Source of the DNA: Comamonas koreensis
GTDB lineage: Bacteria > Pseudomonadota > Gammaproteobacteria > Burkholderiales > Burkholderiaceae_C
Assembly (NCBI RefSeq): GCF_014076495.1
Contig: NZ_CP043575.1
Coordinates: 1,922,001 to 1,986,000, forward strand
Length of the DNA: 64,000 nucleotides
Reading direction: 5' to 3'
The notes beneath the pieces are model-generated. The model saw nothing but the letters and a program-made list of their open reading frames with translations. It did not search any database and was not told the DNA's origin. How positions within the stretch are numbered: the first letter of the stretch is position 1; each line of letters starts with the position of its first letter. The translations under genes were made by a program, and so were the position numbers. Below are positions 63,096 to 64,000 of the stretch, piece by piece.

Positions 63096-64000
63096 GGACT
63101 GGCCGCAGCCACCTGCAGCGCATCGCCACTGGCCGGGCGCAGCAGGCCCAAAACCACCAGGGCCGAGACCGTGGCTATCGCCGCCAGCACATACATAAGC
63201 TGTGCAAAGGCCTGGCCATAGGCCTTTTGCAAATCTGCTGCCGCACCCGGCTGGGCGGGCAACCGGGCCAGCGCCTGGCGCAGCTCGCCCATCGCCAGCT
63301 GCTGGGCGGCCGTTTGCAGGCTGGCCCCATCCAGCGCCGCGGGCAGATGCGGGCTGATCAAACCGGCCAGCAGGGCGGTCACCATCGCCAGCGCTATGCC
63401 TTCGCCGGCCACCCGCACGGTGCTGAAAATGCCGGTGGCCATGCCTGCGCGCTCCTGGGGCACCAAGCTCACCGACAGCCCATCCATCAGGCCCCAGGGC
63501 AGGCCCGCACCGCAGCCGATCAGCAAGAGCGGCAGCACCCGTGCCATGCCACCCGCATCCACAGGCACCTGCGCCAGCCACACCAGGCCGCCAGCCGCGA
63601 TCAGCAAGCCAGCGGCCGAAATAGGGCCGGCGTGGAACCAGCGCGTGAGCCAGGCTGCGGCCAGCGGCACCACCAGCATCGGGGCCGACAGCGCCAGCAT
63701 CCACCAGCCCGCCGCCACCTCGCTGTAGCCGGCAATGCCGATCAGCTGCAGCGGCAGCAGCACCAGCAGCACCACATAGCAGTAGCAGGTCGCAATGGGC
63801 AGCACCTGCACACCGATAAAGCGCGGGTAGCGGAACAGGCTCGGGTCCAGCATGGGCCGGGCCACGCGCCGCTCCACGGCGATAAAGAGCAGCAGCGCCG
63901 CGATGGATGCCAGCAGCAGTGCGATGACCTGCGGACTGCGCCAGCCCAGCGCGGCGGCCTGCACCATGCCCAGCGTCAGCAAGGCCAGCATGCTGGTGAA
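63089..64000 (-). CDS. MFS transporter, DHA2-like multidrug exporter (5' end cut by window edge)
   Basis: This is the C-terminal part of a major facilitator; the frame is open past base 64000 and at least 303 residues are visible. ALLLFIAVERRVARPMLDPS is the linker typical of 14-helix EmrB/QacA-type exporters, followed by LFRYPRFIGVQVLP and several membrane helices. The GAGLPWGLMDGLSVSLVPQE segment and AGMATGIFSTVRVAGEG correspond to the conserved second-half helices. The cargo is unknown. It converges on the alkA-like gene with a 7-base overlap. The true start lies to the right of the window. Confidence 0.85.
   Translation of the reverse strand, partial: FTSMLALLTLGMVQAAALGWRSPQVIALLLASIAALLLFIAVERRVARPMLDPSLFRYPRFIGVQVLPIATCYCYVVLLVLLPLQLIGIAGYSEVAAGWWMLALSAPMLVVPLAAAWLTRWFHAGPISAAGLLIAAGGLVWLAQVPVDAGGMARVLPLLLIGCGAGLPWGLMDGLSVSLVPQERAGMATGIFSTVRVAGEGIALAMVTALLAGLISPHLPAALDGASLQTAAQQLAMGELRQALARLPAQPGAAADLQKAYGQAFAQLMYVLAAIATVSALVVLGLLRPASGDALQVAAASPQ

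Overview
This 64 kb window is high-GC chromosomal DNA from a Gram-negative betaproteobacterium, most likely a member of the Comamonadaceae such as Comamonas or a close relative. That assignment is inferred from gene content: a Bug/TctC-type periplasmic receptor, an Omp32-like trimeric porin ending in Phe, a short H-NS protein with a KYRDP-type DNA-binding tail, a YeeN-type YebC protein, PsiF, and a tryptophan 2,3-dioxygenase. No rRNA, tRNA, CRISPR array, transposase or phage gene was seen. Both window edges cut a gene: an old yellow enzyme at the left and an MFS exporter at the right.

Layout. (1) 1-8024, minus strand: a tightly packed catabolic operon (cyclase-family hydrolase, AMP-dependent CoA ligase, acyl-CoA dehydrogenase, SDR, Bug receptor, branched-chain-type ABC receptor, OYE reductase). 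It is divergent from an IclR regulator at 8128, and its substrate is not identifiable. (2) 9051-10133: a TerB plus DUF697-like fusion. (3) 10652-22990: two paralogous secreted repeat proteins of 2689 and 1209 aa. They share N- and C-terminal modules and about 0.5 kb of upstream DNA but carry 21 versus 5 Ig-like units; this is the most distinctive region. (4) 23-32 kb: housekeeping and small genes (YgjP-like peptidase, murI, yeeN-like, psiF, porin, Crp/Fnr regulator, a membrane protein with a degenerate GGDEF domain).

(5) 32-44 kb: a purine/nucleoside block. It holds a LysR regulator, a BMP-type ABC importer (ATPase, two permeases, two tandem lipoprotein receptors), a Rieske oxygenase, an adenine/adenosine deaminase, a HIT protein, guanine deaminase and dCTP deaminase. 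Import would feed deamination to hypoxanthine and xanthine; the Rieske oxygenase is the unexplained member. (6) 44.6-57.5 kb: a zinc metallopeptidase, RhlE helicase, ApaH, a CNNM/CorC-like membrane protein, H-NS, an AT-rich gap, aconitase, a complete GGDEF-EAL protein and an FAD monooxygenase. (7) 57.5-64 kb: an MFS transporter, kynA, and an alkylation-repair operon (ada, a DNA-repair-type 2OG oxygenase, an alkA-like glycosylase) converging on a second MFS gene.

All functional names come from reading motifs by eye; no database search was run. Starts were moved from the longest open frame wherever overlap with the upstream stop, a Shine-Dalgarno sequence or family length favoured an internal codon.
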